A DNA stretch of 64,000 nt from Caprella mutica (Eukaryota; Arthropoda; Malacostraca; Amphipoda; Caprellidae): the NCBI GenBank assembly GCA_947561585.1, contig CANNZV010001636.1, forward strand, positions 9,528 to 73,527. The letters are read 5' to 3'. The notes under the pieces were generated by a model. That model did not search any database. It was given only the letters and a program-made list of their open reading frames with translations, and was not told where the DNA came from. This document shows, one piece after another, positions 12,729-23,192 of the stretch. The position numbers and the translations under genes are program-made. Position 1 is the stretch's first letter. Each line of letters opens with the position of its first letter.

Positions 12729-13132
12729 ATTACTGAAGGATTGAGAACTTTGAAAAAAAACTAGTTTTTTCACGCTTTTTGGACAATTTTTTGTCAAAGA
12801 AAGCCGTAATGCAGTATTTTGTATCCGCTAGTTTGCTGTACTGCACACTTCATGAATAATTAAGGACCTGGCAGGGAGGTATTGCAGGGGCGGTACGTAT
12901 TGAAGTGATAAATGGAAAATATCATGGAAACTGGAAATATTCGATATATATGTTCCGAGGGGCGTGTCACTCCCTGAGCTTCCCTGCCAGGTTATTAATC
13001 GATCATGAAGTGTGCAGTACAACAAACTAGCGGATACAACAAACTACATTACAGTTTCATATAAAAAATCTATAATGTTTCAGTAGTTTCAATGAAAACA
13101 AGAATATTTTCAAAGTTCTCAATCCTTCAAAC
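12729..13132. mobile_element. About 400-bp foldback/MITE element
   Basis: The outer ends TGAAGGATTGAGAACTTTGA and its inverted copy (13111-13130) frame the element. The inner arms are stronger still: GTATCCGCTAGTTTG (12821-12835) with its flanks, about 70 bp, has an inverted partner at 12975-13047. The centre contains TATATATGTTCCGAGG. I could not fix the target duplication. Related sequence occurs at 8640-8740, 18990-19050 and 28680-28738, so it is a multi-copy family in this genome. Confidence 0.7.
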
Positions 13133-13268
13133 ATACGTACATTGGAACAGAACAAGGAAGACGAAATCAACGCGAAAACCCGTTATATCCAGTTGAATTT
13201 TGGAATGTTCAAGCAAGAGCATCCTATTACTTGAAAATTAACCGTGAAAAAATGAAGGAGGAGGAGAG
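13110..13268 (+). pseudogene. Possible fragment of a MULE-type transposase
   Basis: A 43-codon open stretch around 13140-13268 has the spacing T-Y-I-G then R-R, then N-P-L-Y-P-V-E-F-W-N-V. That resembles the C-terminal region of insect MULE-family transposases from memory of the family (TYIG, then P-fp-WN). The frame overlaps the end of the foldback element and closes at a TAA. No other part of such a gene is visible. This is a weak call. Confidence 0.25.
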
Positions 13269-13924
13269 TTAACCCAAATTAAAAGAATTGAAATAAAGAG
13301 ACGTGAATCACAACGTAAAAGGTCAAAACATCGAAATATTGACGAACAAACATAAAGTTAGTATTGAAATACACTCCGAATGAATGTGACAGATCCTTTC
13401 GTCTATTTTTTTAAAAACACTATACGTTATAAATATAAAGTGATAGAGTCCACCTAAGGTTGGGTTAACGATTCAGTTCGGTGGGTTTGATGGGGGGTAA
13501 ATGGGAACTTGCCTCCCCCATCCAGGTTTGATAGGGACAAAATGTGTACCTAACTGTTTTTACGGTATACTGTAAGTATACCGTATTTATATGGTATTTG
13601 CGTCGAAAGGACCTAGAACACCGAATGAAACAGCAAACTTTTTGAGAAATATTTCTTACTCTTATTTTAATAATTAACACTCTTATGTATATAATTAACA
13701 CTCTTATGTAAATAAGTAACACTTCTGTTAATAAGGTGTCCGGAAAACTGCCAGGAGGAAAACTGCCGAAGCGTTCATAATCTGTTTGTTTATTAATATC
13801 AGTCAAAATTAGTATGTTTTACCACTGTCTTTCTGAATTTGTTTTAGGTATGATATAATTTAGATTATTATTTATCTAAGAAATTAGACGAATATTATTT
13901 ACATCACTTAACTATAACTCATGC
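13269..13924. other. Non-coding stretch with a short repeat
   Basis: It contains three imperfect copies of a roughly 21-bp unit TAATTAACACTCTTATGTA at about 13670-13728. A duplicated GGAAAACTGCC motif at about 13742-13768 also occurs in the repeats at 19085 and 28745. The open frame on the minus strand (13465-13806) has no recognisable domain. Confidence 0.45.
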
Positions 13925-14745
13925 AGTGTAGTATTTTGGCCCATTGTCGCTCGAGGGACTTCTTCAGAGTTTCCGTACTATCATGAGCAGTAGCGCACGC
14001 TTCTTTCTCCAAGATGGACCACACACAAAAGTCCAGAGGGTTCAGGTCCGGCGATGAAGGAGACCACAATTCCTTCCTCCAAAACGCAGGTAAGTGACGC
14101 TCTCACCAATCCTGAGTTTTGTTCGCTGTGTGCGAGGGTGCACCGTCCTGTTGAAAGGTAAAAGGCCTGTACTTGAAGTGCTTCTTCATCTCGACTTGTC
14201 CTGGAGTCCAAATATCCTCGATATATGATTTTGCGTTAACTGTAGCGCCTTCTTTGACAAAAAGGAGAGGAGATTTTCAACTCTCATAGATGGCAGCCCA
14301 AACTATCACAGAGGCAGGCTTTTGGCGACAGAAAACAGTCTTTACGGGTAAGGGATACTGTCAGCACTTTTTGCCAAAATTCTGTCGTTCAGGGAGTTGA
14401 ATTTGGCCTCCACAGTGAACATTTTCTCAACCGAAAAGACGATCTCACTAGCATGCGTGCCATCTTTCATTGCATTCAAAAGAATCTTTGATCTGTCCAG
14501 CCTCTTCTGTTTCTGCAAGTCCGTGAGCTGTTGCATGTTGATCATTTTGAAGAGAGACAACTTGAGGTCTTCTTTGACGATGGTTCCCACACTTATTTCG
14601 TCGATATCCATACTCTTAGCCATCTTTCTCATGCTTCGCTTGGGGTTCCTCCTTTTCCACTCCCTAATGGCTTTGATTTTGGTTGGAGTGCGTGCAGTGC
14701 GAGGTCGTCCACACCTGGGTAGATCACTTGTTGTCTCCAGTTCGG
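13925..14745 (-). pseudogene. maT/mariner-type transposase pseudogene
   Basis: Read on the minus strand, the fragment starts in the linker after the DNA-binding domain (GRPRTARTPT) and continues through the region MRKMAKSMDIDEISVGTIVK. The first catalytic block reads IVFSVEKMF, where the family has FSDEK, so the first catalytic Asp is Val (14429-14431, GTT for GAT). The second block QQDGAPSHTA and the third SSPDLNPLDF are readable but in different frames. Several frameshifts and stops interrupt it, for example TGA after TQDW. The N-terminal helix-turn-helix is missing. This is an old, dead Tc1/mariner-superfamily copy; family membership rests on motif order, and I did not see its inverted repeats. 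Confidence 0.85.
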
Positions 14746-15259
14746 TTCTATGTCAATTCGCCGAAAACACATTTGCCGAAAACACATTCGTCGCACGATA
14801 CATTCGCCAAATGACACATACGCCGAAAACATGATAATTTTTAGCAGAATAAGGTTTACTACAAAAATATAAGTTTATTGAACATCCTGTGTTAGATGAT
14901 TATTTAATATTGATCAAATTTTATATTAACTATAAGTTAAACGGTAATTAATTGTCTGATTTCAATGCCATATAAATTTTTGTTCTTAGTCCCATTATAA
15001 AAGTTCCTAAATAAATTTAGTAGTATCTATCAAATAATAAATATTTAATCAATTTATTCTAACATAAACTTTTCTATTTTTTTAAAAGGAGTTGCTGAAC
15101 AAAACAGATTTTGATTTCCTTTTAGTACTCAATTACTTTTCTCCAAATTGTCAATATTTTATAAAAGGAATAGTTATATGAATATTCTTAAACCTAGAAA
15201 TAAATCTGTTTTAACTGTACCTTCAATAGATGTTAAAATATACGAATTTAAAGTTGGTA
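14746..15259. other. Short GCCGAAAACACAT repeats, then AT-rich DNA
   Basis: At 14758-14832 a TCGCCGAAAACACAT-like motif recurs three to four times. The remainder to 15259 is AT-rich with no open frame or element end recognised. Confidence 0.45.
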
Positions 15260-15851
15260 CTGCAAATCCTCGTAGTAGACCAGCCTCCTAGTAGACAAAC
15301 CACCTATTAGACCAAGATATTTTTGAAACTGTACTGGAAAAAACCTCGTACTAGACAAAACACAATTTTTGTTACCTGACAGTTATTCTAGTGCAAATAT
15401 TACAAGGAGTAATAATTATATTACTGTTTTAAAGATAAATCTCTAATTTGAATACTGTATTACATTTATTTATGCTGTTTTTAGGATAAAACATAAGGCA
15501 GAATTGGTTTCAGATTTGATAGTAAAGTCTGCGCTAAAAAAAATTAGATACAGTAAAGACTATTATGATTTCATAAAATGATAATTTAATTGAGAAAGAT
15601 ATTCATTCATTTTAATTGAAGCAGAAAAATTCATACTGTTTCTAAATGTATTTCCCTTCAAAGTTGGTATGTTAGTCACCATTAATTTGGCATTAAAGTT
15701 ATCATAAACAAATAGATCTATCGAAATGTTAAAGTCACCGCTTTACTTCTAGAGAAAACGATTCTGGTCTATTAGGAAACTAATAAAGTGAGTTTCTTAC
15801 TAGACCAAACAAATTTGGAACGTAACTCTGGTCTACTACGAGGTTTTGCTG
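15260..15851. mobile_element. 592-bp TA-flanked MITE
   Basis: The 24-bp ends are inverted copies containing CCTCGTAGTAGACCAG, with only a few mismatches. TA is duplicated at 15258-15259 and 15852-15853. Subterminal motifs of the form CTAGTAGACAAACC and GGTCTATTAGG repeat inside both ends, as expected of transposase-binding sites. TA duplication and the AACCTCG-type end are typical of pogo/Tigger-related MITEs (family knowledge). There is no coding capacity. Confidence 0.75.
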
Positions 15852-16508
15852 TAGACAATTTTGTGGGTCACCCTGTATAGTGAAAACTTCACGAGCGACT
15901 CACAGTAGCAGACTGATTCTACAATGTATATTGAAGGATTAAAATAAAGTGAGACCAACACAAAAAAAAACTTTTTCTTGTGTAACTGATAATAATTTTA
16001 CACAGAAAATAAGATTAACATAGAATTAATAAACTGTCACAAATAATGCAGCAATAACATTATAATTATATGAGTTAATTAATTAGGTTAAAGTAAATAC
16101 CATAAAGTTTCACCAATAATTATGTAGAATATTATAAAGATATTTATACACTTATATGTAAAAGATTCAAACTCAACGGGAAATCCATATTATTATGAGG
16201 TTATTTAAACTCAACGTTGAACTACCTTCCTCTCGTAAATACATTTGAAAAAATTATAATTTTTATACAATTTTATAATACCTAATTGGTATATATATAT
16301 ATTTCCAATATGTTGCTTAGTATTATTGTTCATAATGTTTATAATTGTTAGTCATGAAAATCATTAATATTAGTTATGCTAATATCTGTCCATCAATTGT
16401 ATCACTTGCATGAATATATTTGTTTCAGTAAAAAACATTGGTTTCTAACAAAAATTTAATGCTGGCTATATAGTTTGAAGAATAAATATAATAAATGAAA
16501 TTTCAAGA
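15852..16508. other. AT-rich DNA, nothing recognised
   Basis: AT-rich sequence with poly-A tracts. I found no open frame, tandem repeat or inverted repeat worth calling. Confidence 0.5.
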
Positions 16509-16790
16509 AAAAGATTTATAGCTATAGAGGTTGGCCGTTTTCTATCGCGCCTCTATAGTTAGAAGAATAAAAATAAAAATAAAATATATCAAAGTGGAAT
16601 TTGAAGAAAATCTATAGGAAAAGATTTATAGCTATAGAGGTTGACCGTTTTATATCGCACCTCTATAGTTTGATGAATCTAAATAATAAAACTGAAATAT
16701 TTAAAAATAATATTGAAGGAAAGAGATATTTAACTATAGAGGTTGACCGTTTTCTATCGCGCCTCATATAGTTTGAAGAATCAAAATAAT
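16509..16790. repeat. Three about 105-bp repeats, each with a conserved hairpin
   Basis: Each copy carries CTATAGAGGTTGACCG followed by TATCGCGCCTCTATAG, starting near 16521, 16633 and 16735. CTATAGAGG and CCTCTATAG are perfect inverted repeats separated by about 20 nt. The hairpin block is much better conserved than the AT-rich linkers. The third copy has a two-base insertion in its right arm. Confidence 0.8.
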
Positions 16791-16794
16791 ATAA

Positions 16795-16909
16795 AAAGGA
16801 CACTTAGGACCAAGAGGACACATAGGACCAAGAGGACACATAGGATCAAGTGGACACATAGGATCAAGTGGACACATAGGACCAAGAGGACACATAGGAC
16901 TAAGAGTGT
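16795..16909. repeat. 18-bp minisatellite, about 6 copies
   Basis: The unit is AGAGGACACATAGGACCA with C/T and A/T variants, directly following the hairpin repeats. The open frame through it is only a consequence of the 18-bp period. Confidence 0.9.
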
Positions 16910-17049
16910 GACGTTGTTAGTTTACTTCCTTATAACGTCTCATTATTTGGGTTACGTGTGAAAGGATCCTACTCTATATAGTATTTTCAGATTCCTTTTT
17001 CTTTATATATCTCTTTCTACTAAATACTCATGGTACCATGCCCTAGAAC

Positions 17050-17360
17050 CACCTTGCCACTATGGTTCCGACCTCAGGCCTCTGATCCAAGCTTAACTGT
17101 ATTTAGGGTAATGAAGTAATGAAATTAACACTTAAAGAGAATATATTCATTAGTCAAGCAAGGGTTATTACAAAGAGTATCTCCACTAGAACGCTCACAA
17201 GTTAATGTCTCAATAACTAAAACTGGAGATAAGGTGTGTAGCTCGCGAGAGCAGATCGGTAACTGACTTGAATGTTACTTACTTACAATCATATAGGTTC
17301 GTGATGACAGTAATGCATACACAATATCTGTGTTTGCCTTACTACATCGCTCCCCCCTTC
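17050..17360 (-). mobile_element. Possible polypurine tract and LTR of a degraded retroelement
   Basis: On the minus strand a purine run (GGAAGGGGGGAGCGA, about 17347-17361) is followed by TGTAGTAAGGC, the look of a polypurine tract and LTR start. About 300 bp of less AT-rich sequence follows, ending in the region of GCTTGGATCAGAGGCCTGAG. No second LTR and no gag or pol were found in the window, so this would be a remnant. The call is tentative. Confidence 0.25.
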
Positions 17361-18351
17361 CGAAAATTTCAAAGTTACAATTCACATTTTTCCAAAACTG
17401 CCAGCTGGTTTGTCTACCCATTGTTACTCTATATTGAACAATGTTCAGACGCTCACGCTGTTAGTGGAAACATGTGTTTTGGATCTCTTGAAATTTCTCG
17501 AACCGGTAATAAATACATTATTAGAAAATTGAAAAATTTGAGTTTTAATTCGTTCTAGAAATATGTCAGACCAATGTGCATTCACCAAACTTTCTTAAAT
17601 TTTTAATCTTACCTATACAATCTTAATTTTGCTCAATAATCTAAGTTATTCCTACCTAATATGTCTCAGTTCACTATGTAACAACTTTTTCATTTTAGAA
17701 ATGTAATAACTTGCCTAATCTATCTGAGATCTCACCTCTCCCCTCCTAATATGTAGAATATTATTCTAAATATTATCAGAGACCTTTGATCACTCCAATA
17801 CATTACACAAGTTTGTTACTGCATTTATATTTAAAAAAAAATTTATAATCCAAAAAAAAAAATTTCATTTATAAAAATATATTTTATTTAACCTAGTTAT
17901 GTTTTATTTTAATAAAATTCGTTCTTTATTGATAATAGTAATTTTTCATTCTAATTTATCATATGTTATGATATCGTATTTTATGACTTTTTAATTAATT
18001 TATATTCTTAATTGAATTTATATGAACTTTGATCATCTTTATCAAATTTTGAGACAGTCTTAATCCTTAAAATTAAACCTTAAAATTAACACCGAAAAAA
18101 AAATTAAACTTAAAATTAAATTCAATTGAAAAACGATTATTGTTAATTTTCACTTAAAATTACCCAAACTTAAAATTAAAAAAAAATGAAATAATGGTCA
18201 AATTTAGTTTGAAATTTTTTTTTTTCTTAAATACTGCTAGATCTTGTATTGGTAACTTTGCTTTTTGGTTTTTGTTTTGTATGAGGCATTACTATAAATG
18301 TTGTCGCCTGTATATTTATGGCCTGATCATTGAATATATTTACTGTTCCAC
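17361..18351. other. AT-rich DNA with poly-A/T tracts
   Basis: Mostly AT-rich sequence with ATTAAACTTAAAATTAAA-type simple repeats around 18060-18190. No gene is visible. Confidence 0.5.
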
Positions 18352-18681
18352 TTAGTTCCCCTGATCTAAAGGGGTCCCTCTTTTAATCTGATTAAAGGCT
18401 TCAGTCGCCATCTTAGACCTCAAATTCCGCATTTCGTACATCCTCATATCCTCATCGGACTTCATCTTTCTTGATTGATTATATCCACATACCAGAATCA
18501 TCACAACTAGCAATGTTAGGATTAACACCAAAATGTCGCTAAACAAATCTGGTATTAGGTCGTACTTTGTAGACCCCATGTTTTTAATGGCATGCTCTAG
18601 ATGAGCCTTGTTCATCGAAGTTGATTTCTGGATCAACTCCACTACTGAGTTCAGGTCAAAGTTGCTCTGAGTCTGTCCCAT
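18352..18681 (-). CDS. Small, possibly myristoylated single-pass membrane protein, unknown family
   Basis: This is a 109-codon ORF starting at the first true ATG; the frame is open further upstream but without ATG. The protein begins MGQTQSN, which fits the N-myristoylation pattern (Gly2, Ser6). Residues 11-48 are polar, residues 49-66 form one strongly hydrophobic segment (DILVLILTLLVVMILVCG), and a basic, Met-rich tail of about 43 residues follows. Base composition here and in the 100-150 bp upstream is clearly more GC-rich than the surroundings, which argues that the frame is or was functional. A splice acceptor-like TTTCAG lies just upstream (about 18829-18834 on the minus strand), so it may be a terminal exon. 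It could be a host gene exon or the last ORF of a degraded retroelement or virus-derived insertion. I do not recognise the family and assign no function. Confidence 0.45.
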   Translation of the reverse strand: MGQTQSNFDLNSVVELIQKSTSMNKAHLEHAIKNMGSTKYDLIPDLFSDILVLILTLLVVMILVCGYNQSRKMKSDEDMRMYEMRNLRSKMATEAFNQIKRGTPLDQGN

Positions 18682-18954
18682 CGCTCCAGCTGATCCCTTC
18701 TCACGACCTTGAATTACAGTTCTGTGTGTCAACCGGCTGTGAGTGGCTGAGAGTCAGTCACTGGCTGTATATGGCTGAGGAGCTGTTGGCTGTGTGGATA
18801 GCTGTGTCCTCGCTGCCTCACGTTCACTGAAATCAAAACGATACTGTTAGATCATGGCCCCTTCTCATTTTTAGTTATTTTATCAGATTTCAGTCTCATT
18901 TTGAATTAATCATTTTTGCTTTTAAGTTATTTCAGTATTTCATCCTAAATTTGA

Positions 18955-18956
<2 letters not shown>
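18682..18956. other. GC-richer leader of the small ORF, then AT-rich DNA
   Basis: 18682-18830 is relatively GC-rich with short CAGCCA-type repeats on the minus strand, and looks like a 5' untranslated leader of the ORF at 18352-18681. 18840-18956 is AT-rich and leads into a TA microsatellite. Confidence 0.35.
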
Positions 18957-18988
<32 letters not shown>

Positions 18989-18989
18989 C

Positions 18990-19215
18990 CCCACGTGAAG
19001 TGCAACAAACTAGTGGATATAACAAAATAACTACATATTACGGTTTTATTTTCAAGTAATGAACGATGTTTCACTGTGTATTATCTGGTGCTGGGAAAAT
19101 TGCCACCGGGAAAACTGCCACTGTGGGAAAACTGCCACTGGGAACCAGGGAAAATGGCCACTGTGGGAAAACTGCCTCTGTAGGAATATTGGCATCCGGA
19201 AAATTGCCACTGTAC
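18990..19215. repeat. Foldback-family arm and degenerate GGGAAAACTGCCACTG repeats
   Basis: 18990-19050 contains GTGCAACAAACTAGTGGATA, which resembles the arm of the 12729-13132 element. 19085-19215 holds four to five imperfect copies of a GGGAAAACTGCCACTGTG unit. Both recur in copy 2 at 28680-28872, with a 28-bp deletion between them there. Confidence 0.7.
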
Positions 19216-21126
19216 ATATATAAATTCATACTGAATTTTTATTTTGAAAATCACAAAAATCATAGGTACTGAATGCAATGTTGATCAGAATTTAATACAT
19301 CATTATATATGAGAATTTTTACTATGTGTACATCTCAAATTGACAAGTTATACGATATATGTGAATTCTTCCTTACAATGATCATATGCAATATTTGAAA
19401 GAATTAGCTTTAAATATGCTATTTTCTGAAATATCTGTTTAGTTATTAATGTGTTTTTTAATCAGTTAACAAATGTCAAAATTATTGTACATAAACGTTG
19501 ATTAATTTTGATTGATATTTTTATTCTTTGACAAGTTGTGCTCATGTAGCTATGTACAGATAACGAAAATGGATTTTTCAAATAATTAATACGAAATATA
19601 TAAAATATACTATGTTCGTACTGGGGTTAACATGTACACATTCAATACATTTTGTATTGTGACAATCGCACCCAGCGTATTTTTTTTATCGATATAGCCA
19701 ATTTAACATTCACGCCTAACACTATAGTTATATTAGATTTGTTTCTTAGAAACTGAATATCAATTATGACAGGTAATTCCCGTGATTTCTCTGTTAGTTT
19801 GACTCGTAGTCTTCATTTACTATCAGCTCTTCATTTTCCTTTTTAATCCGTGAGTGCAGTCACCGGTGCTTTGTGTCCCATTTCGTCACATTCCTTGGTA
19901 AGTTTTATTCACGGAGTAGCTTTTCTAAGTCCGTTATATTTTAGGAATTGAAAGATTTGAAGGTTCGGTACACCTGATTACCATATCTGATTTATGAATT
20001 TATTCAATAGTCCATAATAGAAAATATTCTACTTTAGTCACTAATTTAATATACTTGCATATTAATTAAATGGGATCGAACAAATCCAACAGACGGCTAA
20101 ACGTTGACAAATATAGTCATTCAAGTAACATTAAATTAGTCATTACCTACGCAGATTTTTGAAGGTTATATTCTAGGCGGCATTTATTTATCATTTATTA
20201 TTCGTATAGCACAAAAAGTATTCATTCAAATTGCCTGAAATTTGGTGGGGCAATTGGTCAATGTCCAGGGACTTTCTGGTAAAATTTATTGGGCGATCTG
20301 TTTTATCTTTAACCAAATAATTATTTATTATAATTTCAAATTCAATTAAGCTCTACACAGTTCTAAAATATGTTATATATGATATATCATTATTATATAT
20401 CAATCCTGAATACTTTCATGTATTTATAAACTAAGGTTTGTTATTGTCTACACTAAAACTATAAATGACGATTCAACTATAGTATGATATACTGATTTTG
20501 ACCAGGACTGTACATACATAATAAAATAATACAAGCATGAAGTTTTATACACATTCTAGTCTCGACTGACAATATCTTTCTGTGGTTCTAATCTTGTTTA
20601 TAACAATATCAGTTGATGAAGTATCAGAAGTTCTCCTGCCGGGTTATCTATAAGAAAAAAGTTCCTCATAGTTTACAATATATTGTCTCTTTAATTGGCA
20701 CATTAATAATTAAGCGTTGTGCTTATGTTTTAAATTTAATTCGATGATATATATTTTTAGGTTTTTTAAATATATTTAACTACCATTATCAATAAATGAG
20801 GAGTATAGAAACAAAAAGTAATAGAAACAATACATATATTTAGAAAATCTTGGAATATGACACATCAATTTATCATTATAGCTATATAATAAATATCATA
20901 ATAAACATAACTGAATGAAAATAAAAATATTATCCCTATAATATTATTAAACCTATTGATCTTATTAGCAACTCCCTTATAAGCAATGTATATTCAAGTC
21001 AAAAATAACAATATAATAAAAAGCAATATAAAATAACAAAAATTAGCAATATAGAATAACAATGTAAAATGACACTAAATAACATTATAACTGACTTTCA
21101 ACAAAAGATTCCTATTATGAATTAAA
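19216..21126. other. Non-coding 3' region of Tigger-like copy 1
   Basis: About 1.9 kb of AT-rich sequence downstream of the transposase gene. It is conserved almost base for base in copy 2 (28873-30784), so it is part of the element. No open frame or repeat was recognised. Confidence 0.6.
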
Positions 21127-21297
21127 TTAATCATTTACAGGGCAATCAGAGCAATAAAATGAATCAGCATAATTGAAATTATTAGGCAGACATCTGGGAC
21201 ATACCCAATGTGGACATCGAAGAGTCTCGCATCCAACCCATTTTATTTGCAGCTCATAAGGATCTGAGGTCCAGTTACTTTTACAGACTAAACAATC
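21127..21297 (-). CDS. PHD-like zinc-finger C-terminal segment of the transposase (off-frame), copy 1
   Basis: This 56-residue stretch overlaps the last codons of the transposase frame but lies in another frame. Cys residues at 2, 5, 23, 28, 33, 36, 49 and 52 and His30 give C-x2-C ... C-x4-C-x-H-x2-C ... C-x2-C, a PHD-like C4HC3 layout with a short Cys-His gap. The core is CETLRCPHWVCPRC. Insect pogo/jerky-like transposases often end in such a finger (family knowledge). The same off-frame arrangement occurs in copy 2, so it is either a second exon (acceptor-like TTGTTTAG sits at the junction) or a shared old frameshift. Confidence 0.6.
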   Translation of the reverse strand, partial: DCLVCKSNWTSDPYELQIKWVGCETLRCPHWVCPRCLPNNFNYADSFYCSDCPVND

Positions 21298-23192
21298 TTA
21301 TCATCAGACGTAGTGGATGTATTTGTAGATTTCCTATATTGTTTCCTTCCGCAAGATTGAGCATTTGCACGCTTTGATTTTTCAGCTTTTCTTGCCTCTT
21401 TAGCTTTGATTGCTAATCTTTGCTGATTGATATCGTTTACTACTTCATCCGATGTCATGATCCTCGCTTTAGATTTTATCCTCAAAGGACGCTTTCGTCC
21501 TTTGAGTATTGTGTCGCCTAGAGGGTAAAAAATGCTGGCCAAATCATGCGGCACAATACCAGCCTTAACAAGAGGAATATTTTCAATCATACTGGATTGA
21601 TTACAAAGAAATGATGGTACAATTTCTGGCCTCTTAACTGCAGCGATCATGTTGTTATTTTCATCTAATGAAGACGCAGTGGGAAGAGGATCGACATCAG
21701 TTAACCGAAAAGCTGCTGCAGCAGGTGTAGAGGGTACAGGCTCATCCATATCATCTCTATCACCTCGTAGAACATCTACCTCCGGTGGCGCATCTATTTG
21801 AGCCTGCAGGATTTCATAATTGCTATTGGTAAGGTCGATCACTGGAAGGTCTTCACCGTCTTGAAAGCCAAGGAAATCGCCATACTGAGAAGAACCATCA
21901 CTAAGTATATCATCATTAATAGATTCCAGTTCATCTGGTTCAATATTTTCTGCTGAAAATGAAGGAGGCAAAGATAAATCTACGTCCAAAGAAGGTATGA
22001 TTTTGTTCCGTTGTAGAGGCTCTTTATCAATGGCGTTGGGATTGTAAGGAAATATCCCACATTTTCTAAACCCCGACTTTATGTTTGTCATGGTCATGCT
22101 GTTTTCAAATTGTTTTTTTATTATTCTTGCAACTTGATTTTTTTTAATCCAATAGTCCCCTCGTATCGCTTGCCCAAGTTTGACCATTTTAGACACATTC
22201 ATCTTTAAAGATTTGTACACCGCTACGTCTAAAGGATGGCATATGTGTGTTGTATGTGGCATTAGAGCAAGTAGAATTACATGGTTTTCTTTTGCCCTCT
22301 CAATAACTTGAGGAGAACAGTGAGACGTGTGACCATCAAGAAGAAGTAAGACCGGGTGCACTGGTGATGGACGAGCATAAGGAATAAATATTTTTACAAA
22401 CCATCGATAAAATAACTCGCTGTCCATGAAACCGCTGTCCTGTTTCTCATATAGCGCCCCATCAGGTCCTCCGGAGGTATATTGTCCTCCTGGGAAAGAC
22501 GATTAAAATATTATGAATGGGGGAAGAGAGGCTCCAGATGCAGATACACAGCAAAACAAACTTATGTGCTCCGATGAAGCTACCTGCCTTGAATGGGCTG
22601 ATCTTAATCTTTTTGGAATGACAACTCTTTGGGTACATTTATTTAAATCGATGACAGTTTCGTCACAATTGTAGATATCTTGAGGTCGATAATGGAAGTC
22701 TCCATCATCAAGAGTCTTCTTCAGTAGTTGAAAATATTCTCGAATATTATCAACTGTCGCATGGAGGGCTTTTCCTCTATCTAGGCTATCAGGTTTTCGT
22801 AACGAAGTGCAATCTGGATGAAGCTTCTTGAAGCCCAACCACTATTTGTAGGCGGGTCCATTTTCGCCGAAAACATTATTCCCAACAGTTTTGTCTATGC
22901 ACCATGCGTACAGTAGTATTTGGTTGATTGCTAGAGGAAAGGCTCTGAGCGCCATGTACTCTATGTACTCACAGAGGCTCTTTTCTTGTTCTTCTGACAA
23001 AGCTGTTGGTCTTCCACCACCTTTACAATCTTCTTTAACCTTTCCCTTCAGACGATCGGATAAAGTTTTCCGAGGTACATTGAATGCTTTGGCAGCTTGA
23101 GACAGATTCATACGGCTTTCTTTACAACACTCGAGGGCTTGTGCCATATCTAGTGGATCCCATTTATTGTATGATTTAGTATTTCTAGCCAT
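21288..23192 (-). pseudogene. pogo/Tigger-like transposase, copy 1, two nonsense mutations
   Basis: One continuous frame of 634 codons from ATG at 23192 is interrupted only by TAG at codon 117 (22842-22844, Trp in copy 2) and TAA at codon 230 (22503-22505, Lys in copy 2). Residues 14-51 look like a Pipsqueak-type helix-turn-helix, with a CENP-B/Tc5-like DNA-binding region following to about 130. The DDE_1 core has D177 (YNCDET), D286 (LLLDGHTSH) and D322 (HPLDVAVYKS), a D, D, D35 spacing with all three acids intact. An acidic, low-complexity tail and a basic KAKEARKAEKSKR segment end the frame. As a family these proteins cut and paste their own element at TA sites in the nucleus. The gene is dead as it stands, but the breaks are few and recent-looking. 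Confidence 0.9.

Noticed and set aside
14397..14834. 145-codon plus-strand frame
   Set aside because: It is the antisense shadow of the maT/mariner transposase pseudogene, whose minus-strand motifs are clear.
17268..17558. 96-codon plus-strand frame
   Set aside because: It crosses the putative polypurine tract and LTR start on the other strand and has no domain or compositional support.
19066..19278. Overlapping frames on both strands, repeated at 28740-28937
   Set aside because: They run through the degenerate GGGAAAACTGCC repeats and are duplicated only because the block is part of the Tigger-like element.
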